The notes under the pieces: model-generated | Database searches by the model: none | Told to the model about the DNA's origin: nothing | Seen by the model: the letters and a program-made list of their open reading frames with translations, nothing else | DNA from: an uncultured Roseibium sp. | GTDB lineage: Bacteria > Pseudomonadota > Alphaproteobacteria > Rhizobiales > Stappiaceae | Length of the DNA stretch: 64,000 nucleotides | NCBI RefSeq assembly: GCF_963675985.1 | Contig: NZ_OY780957.1 | Location: 310,001-374,000 of the forward strand | Direction: 5' to 3' | Program-made: the position numbers and the translations under genes | In this document: in pieces, positions 8,903 through 17,808 of the stretch | Numbering within the stretch: position 1 is the first letter of the stretch | Layout: the number at the start of each line of letters is the position of its first letter

Positions 8903-9936
8903 ACAAGATCGACGATCGTCTCTCGTTCCGCACCGGCTCGGTCGACATGACCCACGGCGGCGGCGGCCGGGCGATGGCGGACCTGATCCGCGATCTGTTC
9001 CACCGCCACCTCGCCAATCCGATCCTGGATCAGGGCCATGACGCCGCCCGCTTCCGCGTGCCCGCTGGCCGGCTGGTGATGTCCACCGACGGCCACGTGA
9101 TCTCGCCCCTGTTCTTTCCCGGTGGCGACATCGGCTCGCTTGCCGTCCACGGCACCTTGAACGACGTCGCCATGGCCGGCGCCCGGCCGCTCTACATGAC
9201 CGCCGGTTTCATCCTGGAAGAAGGTTTCCCGCTCGTCGATCTGGAACGGATCGTCCTGTCCATGGCCCAAGCCGCGCGCGAGGCCAACGTCCCGATCGTC
9301 ACCGGTGATACCAAGGTGGTGGAAAAGGGAAAGGGCGACGGCGTCTTTATTACCACGACCGGCCTCGGCGTGGTGCCCGACGATGTCTATATCGCCGTCG
9401 GCAACGCCCGGCCCGGTCAGAAAATCCTGGTGTCGGGATCCCTGGGCGACCACGGTGTCGCGATCCTCTCCAAGCGGGAAAATCTGGAGTTCGAAACCGA
9501 GATCCGCTCCGACAGCGCCGCGCTTCACACGCTGGTCGCGGCCATGGTCACCGAAGTGCCCGGCATCGCCGTTCTGCGCGACCCGACCCGCGGCGGACTG
9601 GCCGCGACCCTGAACGAGATCGCCCGGACGGCACATGTTGGCATGGTGCTCGACGAGGCCGAGATCCCGGTAAAGCCCGACGTTGCCGCCGCCTGCGAGC
9701 TGCTCGGCCTCGATCCCCTCTACGTCGCCAACGAAGGCAAGCTGATCTGCCTGTGCGAGGCGGAGGACGCCGAGCGGCTTCTCGCGGTGATGCGGAGCCA
9801 CCCGCTCGCGGAACAGGCCGCACTCATCGGCGAGGTAGTCGAGGATGAAAACGGTCTCGTGCGCATGAAGACCGGCTTCGGTGGTCAGCGTGTCGTCGAC
9901 TGGTTAGCCGGCGAACAGCTGCCGCGGATATGTTAG
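8899..9936 (+). CDS. hypE: Carbamoyl dehydratase HypE
   Basis: A 345-residue PurM-like ATPase that dehydrates the thiocarbamate on its C-terminal Cys to thiocyanate, providing CN ligands. It begins with the conserved GSVDMTHGGGGRAM region, has the DPTRGGLAATLNEIA motif, and ends PRIC, the family C-terminus with catalytic Cys345. Its last codons overlap a possible upstream ATG of the next gene. Confidence 0.97.
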
Positions 9937-9965
9937 GGTGCGGAAAGAGTGTTAAGGGCTTCATC

Positions 9966-11447
9966 ATGACCGACCTGCCCACGATCCTGCTGATCGACGA
10001 TGAAATCCGCTCGCTGGAATCCCTGGAACGGATCCTGTGCGACGATTTCGAGGTCCGGACAGCGGCGACCATAGAGGACGCCAACGCCATTCTGGAACAG
10101 GACTGGATCCAGGTGATCCTGTGCGACCAGCGCATGCCCCAGCAGTCCGGCGTGGAGTTCCTGAAATCCGTGCGCCAGCGCTGGCCGGACATCATCCGCA
10201 TGATCGTCTCCGGCTACACGGACGCCCATGACATTATCGACGGCATCAACGAGGCCGGGATCTTCCAGTACATCACCAAGCCGTGGCATCCGGAAAACCT
10301 GATCCTGACCCTGCAGAACGCCTGCCGCCTCTATGGGCTGCAGCGCGAAAACGAACTGCTGGCGATCGAACTGAAAATGTCGCCTTCCGGCGCGCGCAAG
10401 GTGGTTGCCGACCGCCGGGAGAGCCTGCGCAAGGATTACGATTTCGACGACGGCATCATCCGCGGCAAGACGAGTCCGATGAACGATGTCTGCGCCACCC
10501 TGCGCCAGGTCGCGCCCTATGACGTGCCGGTGCTGCTGTGCGGGTCCTCCGGCACGGGCAAGGAACTGGCGGCGCGCGCGCTCCATTACGGTTCGCTGCG
10601 CTGGAACAAACCCTTCGTGGTGGAAAATTGCGGCGCACTGCCCGATCAGTTGCTGGAAAGCGAGCTCTTCGGCCACAAGCGCGGCGCCTTTACCGGTGCG
10701 GTCGAGGATCACGTCGGCCTGTTCGAACGGGCAAACGGCGGCAGCGTCTTCCTCGACGAGATCGGCGAAGTCTCGCCCGCCTTCCAGGTCAAGCTCCTGC
10801 GCGTGCTCCAGGAAGGTGAAATCAGGCCCGTTGGCAGCGCCAAGACCCGTAAGGTCGACATCCGTGTGATCGCCGCCACCAACAAGGACCTGGAAGACGA
10901 GGTCAAGGCCGGCCGGTTCCGCGCCGATCTCTATTACCGCCTCGCCGGCATGGTGATCCGCATGCCGGATCTCAAGGACCGGCGCGGCGACATTCCCGTG
11001 CTCGCCCGGGCGCTTCTGTCCCGCGCGATGGACCATCTCGGCAAGCAGGTGGAAGGTTTTTCCGACGAAGCGCTGGAATGCATGCAGGCCTATCGCTGGC
11101 CCGGCAACGTGCGCGAGTTGCAGAACGAGATCCAGCAGATGCTGGTGATGGGCGAGGAAGGCGCGCTGCTCGGCGCCGATCTCCTGTCCCGGCATATCCT
11201 GCGCGCCGACCACAGCCTGGATCAGGAAGAAACCGACATGCTGGACGATCTGGAAGGCACCCTCAAGGACCGGGTGGCCCAGGTGGAAAGTCGCATTATC
11301 CGGGAAACGCTTATCCGCAACCGTTGGAACAAGTCCAAGGCCGCGCGCGAACTGGGCTTGTCACGGGTCGGCCTTCGCAGCAAGCTGGAGCGTTACGAGC
11401 TGGAAAAGATCAAGCCGTTGCCGTCTGCACGCAGGGCAACCGGCTAA
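9966..11447 (+). CDS. hoxA: NtrC-family response regulator HoxA/HupR
   Basis: A 493-residue enhancer-binding activator of hydrogenase genes. Domains: receiver (about 1-120) with phosphoacceptor D54 in LCDQRMP; AAA+ domain with Walker A GSSGTGKE, the sigma-54 contact loop GAFTGA and Walker B GGSVFLDEIGE; C-terminal Fis-type helix-turn-helix (NRWNKSKAARELGLSRVGLRSKL). The start at 9966 (MTDLP) fits a receiver domain and has AAGGG upstream; an ATG at 9930 would add 12 residues overlapping hypE. It probably acts at the promoter at 1820 and at the unseen hupS promoter. In this family the unphosphorylated form is often the active one. Confidence 0.93.
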   Translation: MTDLPTILLIDDEIRSLESLERILCDDFEVRTAATIEDANAILEQDWIQVILCDQRMPQQSGVEFLKSVRQRWPDIIRMIVSGYTDAHDIIDGINEAGIFQYITKPWHPENLILTLQNACRLYGLQRENELLAIELKMSPSGARKVVADRRESLRKDYDFDDGIIRGKTSPMNDVCATLRQVAPYDVPVLLCGSSGTGKELAARALHYGSLRWNKPFVVENCGALPDQLLESELFGHKRGAFTGAVEDHVGLFERANGGSVFLDEIGEVSPAFQVKLLRVLQEGEIRPVGSAKTRKVDIRVIAATNKDLEDEVKAGRFRADLYYRLAGMVIRMPDLKDRRGDIPVLARALLSRAMDHLGKQVEGFSDEALECMQAYRWPGNVRELQNEIQQMLVMGEEGALLGADLLSRHILRADHSLDQEETDMLDDLEGTLKDRVAQVESRIIRETLIRNRWNKSKAARELGLSRVGLRSKLERYELEKIKPLPSARRATG

Positions 11448-11459
11448 CCGGGATATGTC

Positions 11460-12830
11460 ATGATAACGCGTCTGCCAGGAAATCATGCCGCTCTCGATCT
11501 CGTCGTGCCGAAACTGAGCGGCACGATCGATGGGACCGGCGACACCGTCTGGATCGAGGTGATCCAGAAGATGGACGAGGTCTATACGGATCTCGTCGAT
11601 TCCCAGACGGCACTGGAAGAACAGAACGCCCGCCTGGAGGAAGCCCAGGACTTCATCGGCTCCGTGCTCGGCGCCATGACCGACGTGCTGGTTGCCTGCG
11701 ATACGGAAGGCCGGATCCAGCAGGTCAATCCGGCGCTCGAAGCCATTGTCGGCAAGAAGGAGCGGACCCTAATCGGCCGCCCGATCGCCGAGCTGTTTCA
11801 GGAAAAATCGCAAGGCGCGGTCACCGGCTTTCTGCAGGCTCTAAGCACCGGAGGAAAGGTGTCCCAGCGCGACATCTCGCTTGCCGCGACCGACAGCCAG
11901 AACGCCCTGATCTCGACCATCTGTACTGCCCGCCACGACCACCGCGGTCGTCTGGTCGGAATGGTGCTGGTCGGTCGGCCCGTCGGCGAGTTGAAACGGG
12001 CCTATCGCGATCTCGACGCCGCTCAGGAAAAGCTCACCCGGACCCAGCAGCAACTGTTTGTCTCGGAAAAGATGGCCGCCCTCGGTCGCCTCGTCGCCGG
12101 CGTCGCCCATGAACTCAACAACCCGATCAGTTTCGTGTTCGGCAACATGTATGCGCTGAAGCGCTACGGCGCGGCGATCACCCGCTATCTGACCGCCTGC
12201 GACGAGGAAAAGACCCGCGATGAAATGAAAGCCCTGCGCAAGGACCTCAAGATCGACCAGGTCCTGCGCGACATCGGCCCGCTGGTCGACGGCACGCTCG
12301 AAGGCGCGGAGCGGGTGCGCGACATCGTCCAGGAACTGCGCCGCTTCTCCTCCAACCAGCAGGAACAGCCGGAAGAGTTCAACGTGGTCCGGCTGATCCG
12401 CACCGCGGCCGATTGGGTGATCAAGGCGCAGCGGGTGAAGACGGAGTTGCGGCTGGAGCTGCCCGATCGTCTCGACATGACCGGGCGCAAGGGGCAGATG
12501 CACCAGATCGTCGTCAACCTGGTCCAAAACGCGGCCGATGTGCTCGACGGCCGGGCGGACGGGGAAATCGTTATATCCGGCGAACGCCAGGGCGACGACA
12601 TTGTCATTCGGGTCGCCGACAACGGCACCGGCATCGCCGATGCCCACCGCGACAAGATTTTCGAACCGTTCTTCACCACCAAGCCGATCGGCTCCGGCAC
12701 CGGGCTCGGGCTCTATGTCAGCTACAACATGGCGGCCAAACAAGGCGGCCATCTCTCCTTCGAGAACCGTCCGGACGGCGGAGCCGAATTCATCTTGAAG
12801 GTCCCCGTGGATGTCCGCAATGAAACCTGA
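11460..12830 (+). CDS. hupT: Hydrogen-sensing histidine kinase HupT/HoxJ
   Basis: A 456-residue soluble sensor kinase without transmembrane segments. Order: coiled coil (about 35-65), PAS domain (about 65-175), second coiled segment, dimerisation domain with H-box VAGVAHELNNPISF (phosphorylated H217), then an HATPase_c domain with NLVQNAADVL, VADNGTGI and GSGTGLGLY. In Rhodobacter and Ralstonia the PAS region binds the regulatory hydrogenase HupUV, and the kinase phosphorylates and inactivates HupR/HoxA in the absence of H2. Placement between hoxA and hupUV fits. No receiver domain is attached. Confidence 0.92.
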   Translation: MITRLPGNHAALDLVVPKLSGTIDGTGDTVWIEVIQKMDEVYTDLVDSQTALEEQNARLEEAQDFIGSVLGAMTDVLVACDTEGRIQQVNPALEAIVGKKERTLIGRPIAELFQEKSQGAVTGFLQALSTGGKVSQRDISLAATDSQNALISTICTARHDHRGRLVGMVLVGRPVGELKRAYRDLDAAQEKLTRTQQQLFVSEKMAALGRLVAGVAHELNNPISFVFGNMYALKRYGAAITRYLTACDEEKTRDEMKALRKDLKIDQVLRDIGPLVDGTLEGAERVRDIVQELRRFSSNQQEQPEEFNVVRLIRTAADWVIKAQRVKTELRLELPDRLDMTGRKGQMHQIVVNLVQNAADVLDGRADGEIVISGERQGDDIVIRVADNGTGIADAHRDKIFEPFFTTKPIGSGTGLGLYVSYNMAAKQGGHLSFENRPDGGAEFILKVPVDVRNET

Positions 12831-13836
12831 CGGCAAAAAGCCGGTCCGCCTGTTCTGGCTTCAGTCGGGCGGCTGCGGCGGCTGTTCGCTGTCCCTGCTC
12901 GGCGCGGAAGCGCCCGATCTGGTGACGGTGCTGGAAGCCGCCAACATCGAGGTGCTGTGGCATCCCTCGCTCAGCGTTTCCAGCGGCGCGCAGGTTATCG
13001 ACCTGATGGAGCGCATCTCCGACGGGTCCGAGCCGCTCGATATCCTGTGCCTGGAAGGGTCGGTCATGCGCGGTCCGAACGGCACCGGGAAGTTCCACAT
13101 CATGGCGGGAACCGATCGTCCGGTGATGGACTGGGTCGCAGCACTTGCGAAGAAGGCCCGCTATGTGATCGCCGTCGGAAGCTGTGCGGCCTTCGGCGGC
13201 ATCACGGCGGCTGGCTCTAACGAAGTCGAAGCCTGCGGCCTTTCTTATGACGGACGCAAACCGGGCGGACTGCTTGGAGCCGACTTCCGTTCCGCGGCCG
13301 GATTGCCGGTGATCAATGTCGCCGGCTGCCCGATCCATCCCGGCTGGCTGACGGAAACTCTTCACCAGATCTCATCAGGTCGCTTCACGACGCGCGATAT
13401 CGACGAATGGGAACGGCCGCTGTCCTACACCATGCATCTGGTCCACCACGGTTGCGCCCGCAATGAATTTTATGAGTTCAAGGCGAGCGCCGAACGCCTG
13501 TGCGATCTCGGCTGCATGATGGAAAACCTCGGCTGCAAGGGCACCCAGGCCCGCGCCGACTGCAACATGCGTGCCTGGAACGGCGCCGGGTCGTGCCTCG
13601 ACGGCAATTACCCCTGCATCAACTGCACCGCCCCCGGTTTCGAGGAACCGGGCCACGGCTTTACCGAGACACCGAAGATTTCCGGCATTCCGGTTGGCCT
13701 TCCGACGGATATGCCCAAGGCCTGGTTCGTGGCGCTCGCCTCCCTGTCCAAGGCGGCGACGCCGAAGCGACTGAAGGAAAACGCCGTCGCCGACCATTTC
13801 CGCCAGCCCCCTGTTGACAAGCAAAAGAAAAGGTAA
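12811..13836 (+). CDS. hupU: Regulatory [NiFe] hydrogenase small subunit HupU/HoxB
   Basis: A 341-residue Fe-S subunit of the H2 sensor. It begins directly with PVRLFWLQSGGCGGCSLSLL, so it has no Tat signal peptide and stays in the cytoplasm, as expected for HupU/HoxB and unlike HupS. Cluster-ligand cysteines appear in VIAVGSCAAFGG, NVAGCPIHPGW, and the C-terminal GAGSCLDGNYPCINCTAPGF. The ATG 12811 overlaps the end of the kinase gene by 20 bases; an ATG three codons later is an alternative. Confidence 0.95.
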   Translation: MSAMKPDGKKPVRLFWLQSGGCGGCSLSLLGAEAPDLVTVLEAANIEVLWHPSLSVSSGAQVIDLMERISDGSEPLDILCLEGSVMRGPNGTGKFHIMAGTDRPVMDWVAALAKKARYVIAVGSCAAFGGITAAGSNEVEACGLSYDGRKPGGLLGADFRSAAGLPVINVAGCPIHPGWLTETLHQISSGRFTTRDIDEWERPLSYTMHLVHHGCARNEFYEFKASAERLCDLGCMMENLGCKGTQARADCNMRAWNGAGSCLDGNYPCINCTAPGFEEPGHGFTETPKISGIPVGLPTDMPKAWFVALASLSKAATPKRLKENAVADHFRQPPVDKQKKR

Positions 13837-13858
13837 CGACCTTGGGAAGTAGGGGTTC

Positions 13859-15310
13859 ATGAGCCGCCTGATTGTTGGACCGTTCAATCGCGTGGAAGGC
13901 GACTTGGAAGTCAAGCTCGACATCCAGGACGGGGCCGTCCGTCAGGCGCAGGTGGTCTCGCCGCTGTACCGGGGCTTTGAACGGATTCTGGCCGGCAAGG
14001 CCCCGTTCGATGCCCTTGTCTATGCGCCCCGCATCTGCGGCATCTGCTCCGTGTCGCAATCCGTCGCGGCCGCAAAGGCCCTGTCGGCGGCCATGGGGCT
14101 TTCCATGCCGGCGAATGGCGAACGTGCGGTCAACCTGATCCACGCGACGGAAAACGTCGCCGACCACCTGACCCATTTCTACCTGTTCTTCATGCCGGAC
14201 TTCGCCCGCGAGGTGTACCAATCGGAAAACTGGTACGAAGACGCCCGCGACCGGTTTACCGCGATCAAGGGAACCGCGGCGCAGGACATGCTGCCCGCCC
14301 GCGCGCAGTTCATGCATGTCCTCGGCCTGCTCGCCGGCAAGTGGCCGCACACGCTCACGGTCCAGCCCGGCGGCTCGACCCGCTCCGCCGCGGCGGGAGA
14401 AGTTGCGCGCCTCGCCGCGATCCTCGCCGCTTTCCGACGTTTCCTGGAACGCCACCTTTATGGCGACAAGCTGGAACGCATCGCCGGACTGTCCTCGGCG
14501 GACGAGCTTTCCGCCTGGGCGGATGAAAGATCGGCCACAAGCAGCGACTTCCGCCGTTTCCTGCATTATGCGCAGGCGCTGGACCTGGCCGCCCTCGGCC
14601 CCTCCACCGGCCGATACATGAGCTTCGGCGCCTATGGCACGGAAGGCGCGCCGCTGTTCGGCCGCGGTCTTTACGTCAACGGCGCTCCGGGCAAGCTCGA
14701 TCCGAAGCAGATCACCGAAGACCTGAGCCACGCCTGGTACGCCGCTTCGAGCGGGCCGCAAGCGCCGTTCGAAGGCGCGACCCAGCCGGATGCGGAGAGA
14801 AGCGAGGCCTACAGCTGGTGCAAGGCACCCCGCCTTGGCGGCGAGGTGGTCGAAACTGGCGCGCTGGCGCGCCAGCTCGTCCACGGTCATCCCCTGATCC
14901 GCGATCTCGTCACGGCTTCGGGCGGCAACGTCTACACCCGTGTTGTGGCCCGTGTACTGGAGATCGCCCTGGTCGTGATCGCCATGGAACAATGGGCCAA
15001 TGAACTGGTGCCGGGAGAACCCTTCATCGCGCACGGACAGCTGCCGGAAACCGGTGAAGGCGTCGGCCTGACGGAGGCGGCACGGGGATCGCTCGGCCAC
15101 TGGCTCCGGATCGAGAAAGGCCGGATCGCCAATTACCAGATCATCGCCCCGACAACGTGGAACTTCTCCCCCCGCGATGAAAACGGCGTCCCCGGAGCGC
15201 TGGAACAGGCGCTCGCCGGCGCACCGGTGCGTGCGGGAGAGACCGAGCCGGTCGCGGTCCAGCACATCGTCCGCTCCTTCGATCCCTGCCTCGTCTGCAC
15301 GGTGCATTGA
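13859..15310 (+). CDS. hupV: Regulatory [NiFe] hydrogenase large subunit HupV/HoxC
   Basis: A 483-residue catalytic subunit of the H2 sensor. Nickel-binding motifs are RICGIC near residue 60 and DPCLVC at the C-terminus. The protein ends exactly at the His of DPCLVCTVH: there is no tail to cleave, so maturation does not need HupD. This is the diagnostic difference from HupL. Together with HupU it detects H2 and signals to the HupT kinase. Confidence 0.96.
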   Translation: MSRLIVGPFNRVEGDLEVKLDIQDGAVRQAQVVSPLYRGFERILAGKAPFDALVYAPRICGICSVSQSVAAAKALSAAMGLSMPANGERAVNLIHATENVADHLTHFYLFFMPDFAREVYQSENWYEDARDRFTAIKGTAAQDMLPARAQFMHVLGLLAGKWPHTLTVQPGGSTRSAAAGEVARLAAILAAFRRFLERHLYGDKLERIAGLSSADELSAWADERSATSSDFRRFLHYAQALDLAALGPSTGRYMSFGAYGTEGAPLFGRGLYVNGAPGKLDPKQITEDLSHAWYAASSGPQAPFEGATQPDAERSEAYSWCKAPRLGGEVVETGALARQLVHGHPLIRDLVTASGGNVYTRVVARVLEIALVVIAMEQWANELVPGEPFIAHGQLPETGEGVGLTEAARGSLGHWLRIEKGRIANYQIIAPTTWNFSPRDENGVPGALEQALAGAPVRAGETEPVAVQHIVRSFDPCLVCTVH

Positions 15311-15317
15311 GGCCGTC

Positions 15318-17639
15318 ATGGGATCCGAGGCGGCAGATCGAACCGGCCGGCGCATCAGGATAAGGGGACTGGTGCAGGGCGTCGGCTTCCGGCCCCATGT
15401 CTGGCGCCTTGCCAAAGACCATGGCATTGCCGGCTCCGTCCGCAACGACGGCGAAGGGGTCGAGATCGATGCCTGGGCGGAGGCGGACCGGCTCGACCGG
15501 TTTCTTGCCGCCCTCCGCTCAGAAGCGCCGCCGCTTGCCCGCATCGACAGCGTCTCCTTCACGGACCTCTCAAGCCCATACCCCGGCACGGCCTTTGAGA
15601 TCGTCAAGAGCATCGGCGGAACCATCTCGACGGGGATCGTTCCCGACGCGGCCACCTGTCCGGCCTGCCTTGCCGATATCCGCGATCCCGACAATCGGCG
15701 TTACGGCTACGCCTTCACCAATTGCACCCATTGCGGACCGCGGCTCTCGATCGTACGCGCCATTCCCTATGACCGGGACAACACCTCCATGGACGCGTTT
15801 CCCATGTGCGAGGCCTGTGGTTCAGAATACGAAGACCCCGGCGACCGGCGTTTCCATGCCCAGCCGAATGCCTGTCCGGTCTGCGGTCCGAGGCTTTGGT
15901 TCGAGGACAAGACCGGCGTGGTCGATTGCGCCGATCCCCTTACGGAAGCAGCCCGCCGGATCGGTCAGGGACAGATTGCGGCAATCAAGGGCCTCGGCGG
16001 ATTTCACCTAGCCTGCGACGCAAGAAACGCGACTGCCGTTGCCGAGTTGCGCCGGCGCAAGCGGCGCCCGATCAAACCGCTGGCCCTGATGGCGGCGGAC
16101 CTGACAGAGATCCGGACATATTGCCGGGTGACAGAAGACGAAGAAGCGCAGCTCATGAGCGCCGCCGCGCCGATCGTACTGCTTGAGGTTCAAGGAGAAC
16201 CGCTCGACCCCTCCCTCGCCCCCGGCCAGGACCGGCTCGGCTTCATGCTACCCTATACGCCCTTGCATCACGACCTGTTTGCTGCCGCCGACGGACCGTT
16301 GGTGTTCACCTCCGGCAATCTTTCCGACGAGCCCCAGGCAATCGGCAACTACGATGCCCGGACCCGGCTCGCCGACATTGCCGACCTCTGGCTGATGCAT
16401 GACCGGGAGATCGTGAACCGGCTGGACGATTCCGTGGTGCGGGTCGATGCACCCGGTCCGCAAATCCTGCGCCGCGCGCGCGGATTTGCCCCTGCTCCAC
16501 TTGTGCTCCCCGACCCATTCCGGGATGCACCGCCGGTGCTTGCCATGGGCGGCGAGTTGAAATCCACTTTCTGCCTGTTTAAGGACGGTCAGGCGATCCT
16601 ATCCCAGCACCTCGGCGATCTGGAAGAAGCCGCTACTCACATGGAATACCGCCGGACACTGGAGCTCTACCGGCAGATGTTCCGGCACGACCCGAAGGTG
16701 ATCGCTGTCGACTGCCATCCGGATTACCTGTCGACCCAGTGGGGCGAGGCGTTAGCCCATGAAACCGGCGCCCGTATCGTCCCCGTCCAGCACCATCACG
16801 CGCATCTGGCCGCCTGTCTCGCCGACAACGGCATCCCGCCGGGCGACGACCTGTCCCTCGGCCTCATACTGGACGGTCTTGGCCTTGGCAGCGACGGCAC
16901 CATCTGGGGCGGAGAAATCCTGCTCGGCGGCTATAGGGGCTTTGAGCGCAAGGGCCACTTCCTGCCCGTGGCCCTGCCCGGAGGAGCCAAGGCCATCAAG
17001 GAGCCGTGGCGGAACCTGGTCGCCCATCTCACCACCGCCTTCGGACCGGAGTATCTGTCAGTGGTCACGAACGGCCAATTGGCCGATGCGTTGCGGGCAA
17101 AGCAACTGCCGGTCCTCGACAAGATGATCGCTTCCGGCCTCAATGCGCCGCAGTCTTCTTCCGCCGGCCGCCTGTTCGACGCCGTCGCAGCAAGCCTCGG
17201 CATCTGCTTCGACCGGCAGGAGTTTGAAGGCCACGCCGGCACGGTCCTGGAATGCCTCGCCCGGCCGCACCTCGGAAGCGAAACGCCCTATCCGATTGCT
17301 GTCGAGCCCGGAGAGCAGACGTCACTATCTTGGCAGCCGCTGTGGCGGAACCTCCTTGCCGACCTCGCGTCCGGCACGGACATCGGCCGCATCGCAGCCC
17401 GGTTTCATCTGGCCCTGATCCACGGCCTGACGGAGGCCGTTGCATCGATCGGCGCCACTTGCGGAGTCGAACGGATCGTCCTCTCCGGCGGTGTGCTGCA
17501 GAACCGGATCCTGCATGAAGGACTGACGGATCAGCTCAAGTGCAAGGGGCTCGATGTCCTGTCGCACCGCCACGTCCCCGCAAACGACGGCGGCCTGGCA
17601 CTGGGCCAGGCCGTTATCGGGGCTTTAAGCGGAGAGTAA
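15318..17639 (+). CDS. hypF: Carbamoyltransferase HypF
   Basis: A 773-residue enzyme that makes the carbamoyl group passed to HypE. Domains in order: acylphosphatase (RIRGLVQGVGFRPHVW), paired zinc fingers with CPAC, CTHC, CEAC and CPVC, a YrdC-like domain (IAAIKGLGGFHLACDA), and a Kae1-like carbamoyltransferase domain with HHHAHLAA. The ATG 15318, 8 bases after hupV, puts the acylphosphatase domain about 15 residues from the N-terminus; the frame is open further upstream but overlaps hupV. It is the last gene of the operon, an unusual place for hypF, and is followed by a palindromic repeat. Confidence 0.96.
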   Translation: MGSEAADRTGRRIRIRGLVQGVGFRPHVWRLAKDHGIAGSVRNDGEGVEIDAWAEADRLDRFLAALRSEAPPLARIDSVSFTDLSSPYPGTAFEIVKSIGGTISTGIVPDAATCPACLADIRDPDNRRYGYAFTNCTHCGPRLSIVRAIPYDRDNTSMDAFPMCEACGSEYEDPGDRRFHAQPNACPVCGPRLWFEDKTGVVDCADPLTEAARRIGQGQIAAIKGLGGFHLACDARNATAVAELRRRKRRPIKPLALMAADLTEIRTYCRVTEDEEAQLMSAAAPIVLLEVQGEPLDPSLAPGQDRLGFMLPYTPLHHDLFAAADGPLVFTSGNLSDEPQAIGNYDARTRLADIADLWLMHDREIVNRLDDSVVRVDAPGPQILRRARGFAPAPLVLPDPFRDAPPVLAMGGELKSTFCLFKDGQAILSQHLGDLEEAATHMEYRRTLELYRQMFRHDPKVIAVDCHPDYLSTQWGEALAHETGARIVPVQHHHAHLAACLADNGIPPGDDLSLGLILDGLGLGSDGTIWGGEILLGGYRGFERKGHFLPVALPGGAKAIKEPWRNLVAHLTTAFGPEYLSVVTNGQLADALRAKQLPVLDKMIASGLNAPQSSSAGRLFDAVAASLGICFDRQEFEGHAGTVLECLARPHLGSETPYPIAVEPGEQTSLSWQPLWRNLLADLASGTDIGRIAARFHLALIHGLTEAVASIGATCGVERIVLSGGVLQNRILHEGLTDQLKCKGLDVLSHRHVPANDGGLALGQAVIGALSGE

Positions 17640-17659
17640 GACGGTATCACCGCCCTGGT

Positions 17660-17770
17660 CCCCTCTCCCATTGGAGAGGGTTAGGGTGAGGGGATACGGC
17701 GTCTGTGGGATACGGAGAATTTGACACCCCTCACCCGGAGCTTCGCTCCGACCTCTCCCAATGGGAGAGG
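17660..17770. repeat. Compound palindromic intergenic repeat
   Basis: This 111-base element lies between the convergent hypF and monooxygenase genes. The left part (17660-17693) has the palindrome CCCTCTCCCATTGGAGAGGG followed by TTAGGGTGAGGGG; the right part (17727-17770) begins CCCCTCACCC, contains a hairpin CGGAGC-TTC-GCTCCG and ends with CCTCTCCCAATGGGAGAGG. The two halves are largely complementary, so the whole can fold into one long cruciform. It resembles the REP/RPE-type palindromic repeats scattered in alphaproteobacterial genomes. It may also end transcription of both flanking genes. Confidence 0.75.
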
Positions 17771-17808
17771 TTAAAAGTGCCCGACTCGCCGACTATCACC
17801 CCGTTTAA

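Noticed and set aside
13661..15694. Very long open frame on the minus strand opposite hupU/hupV/hypF
   Set aside because: The plus strand encodes unmistakable hydrogenase proteins with all motifs. Long antisense frames are expected in GC-rich DNA, and the antisense translation shows no family.
17660..17770. Repeated palindromes considered as a CRISPR array or an attachment site
   Set aside because: There are only two related units with no regular spacers, no cas genes, no tRNA and no integrase nearby.
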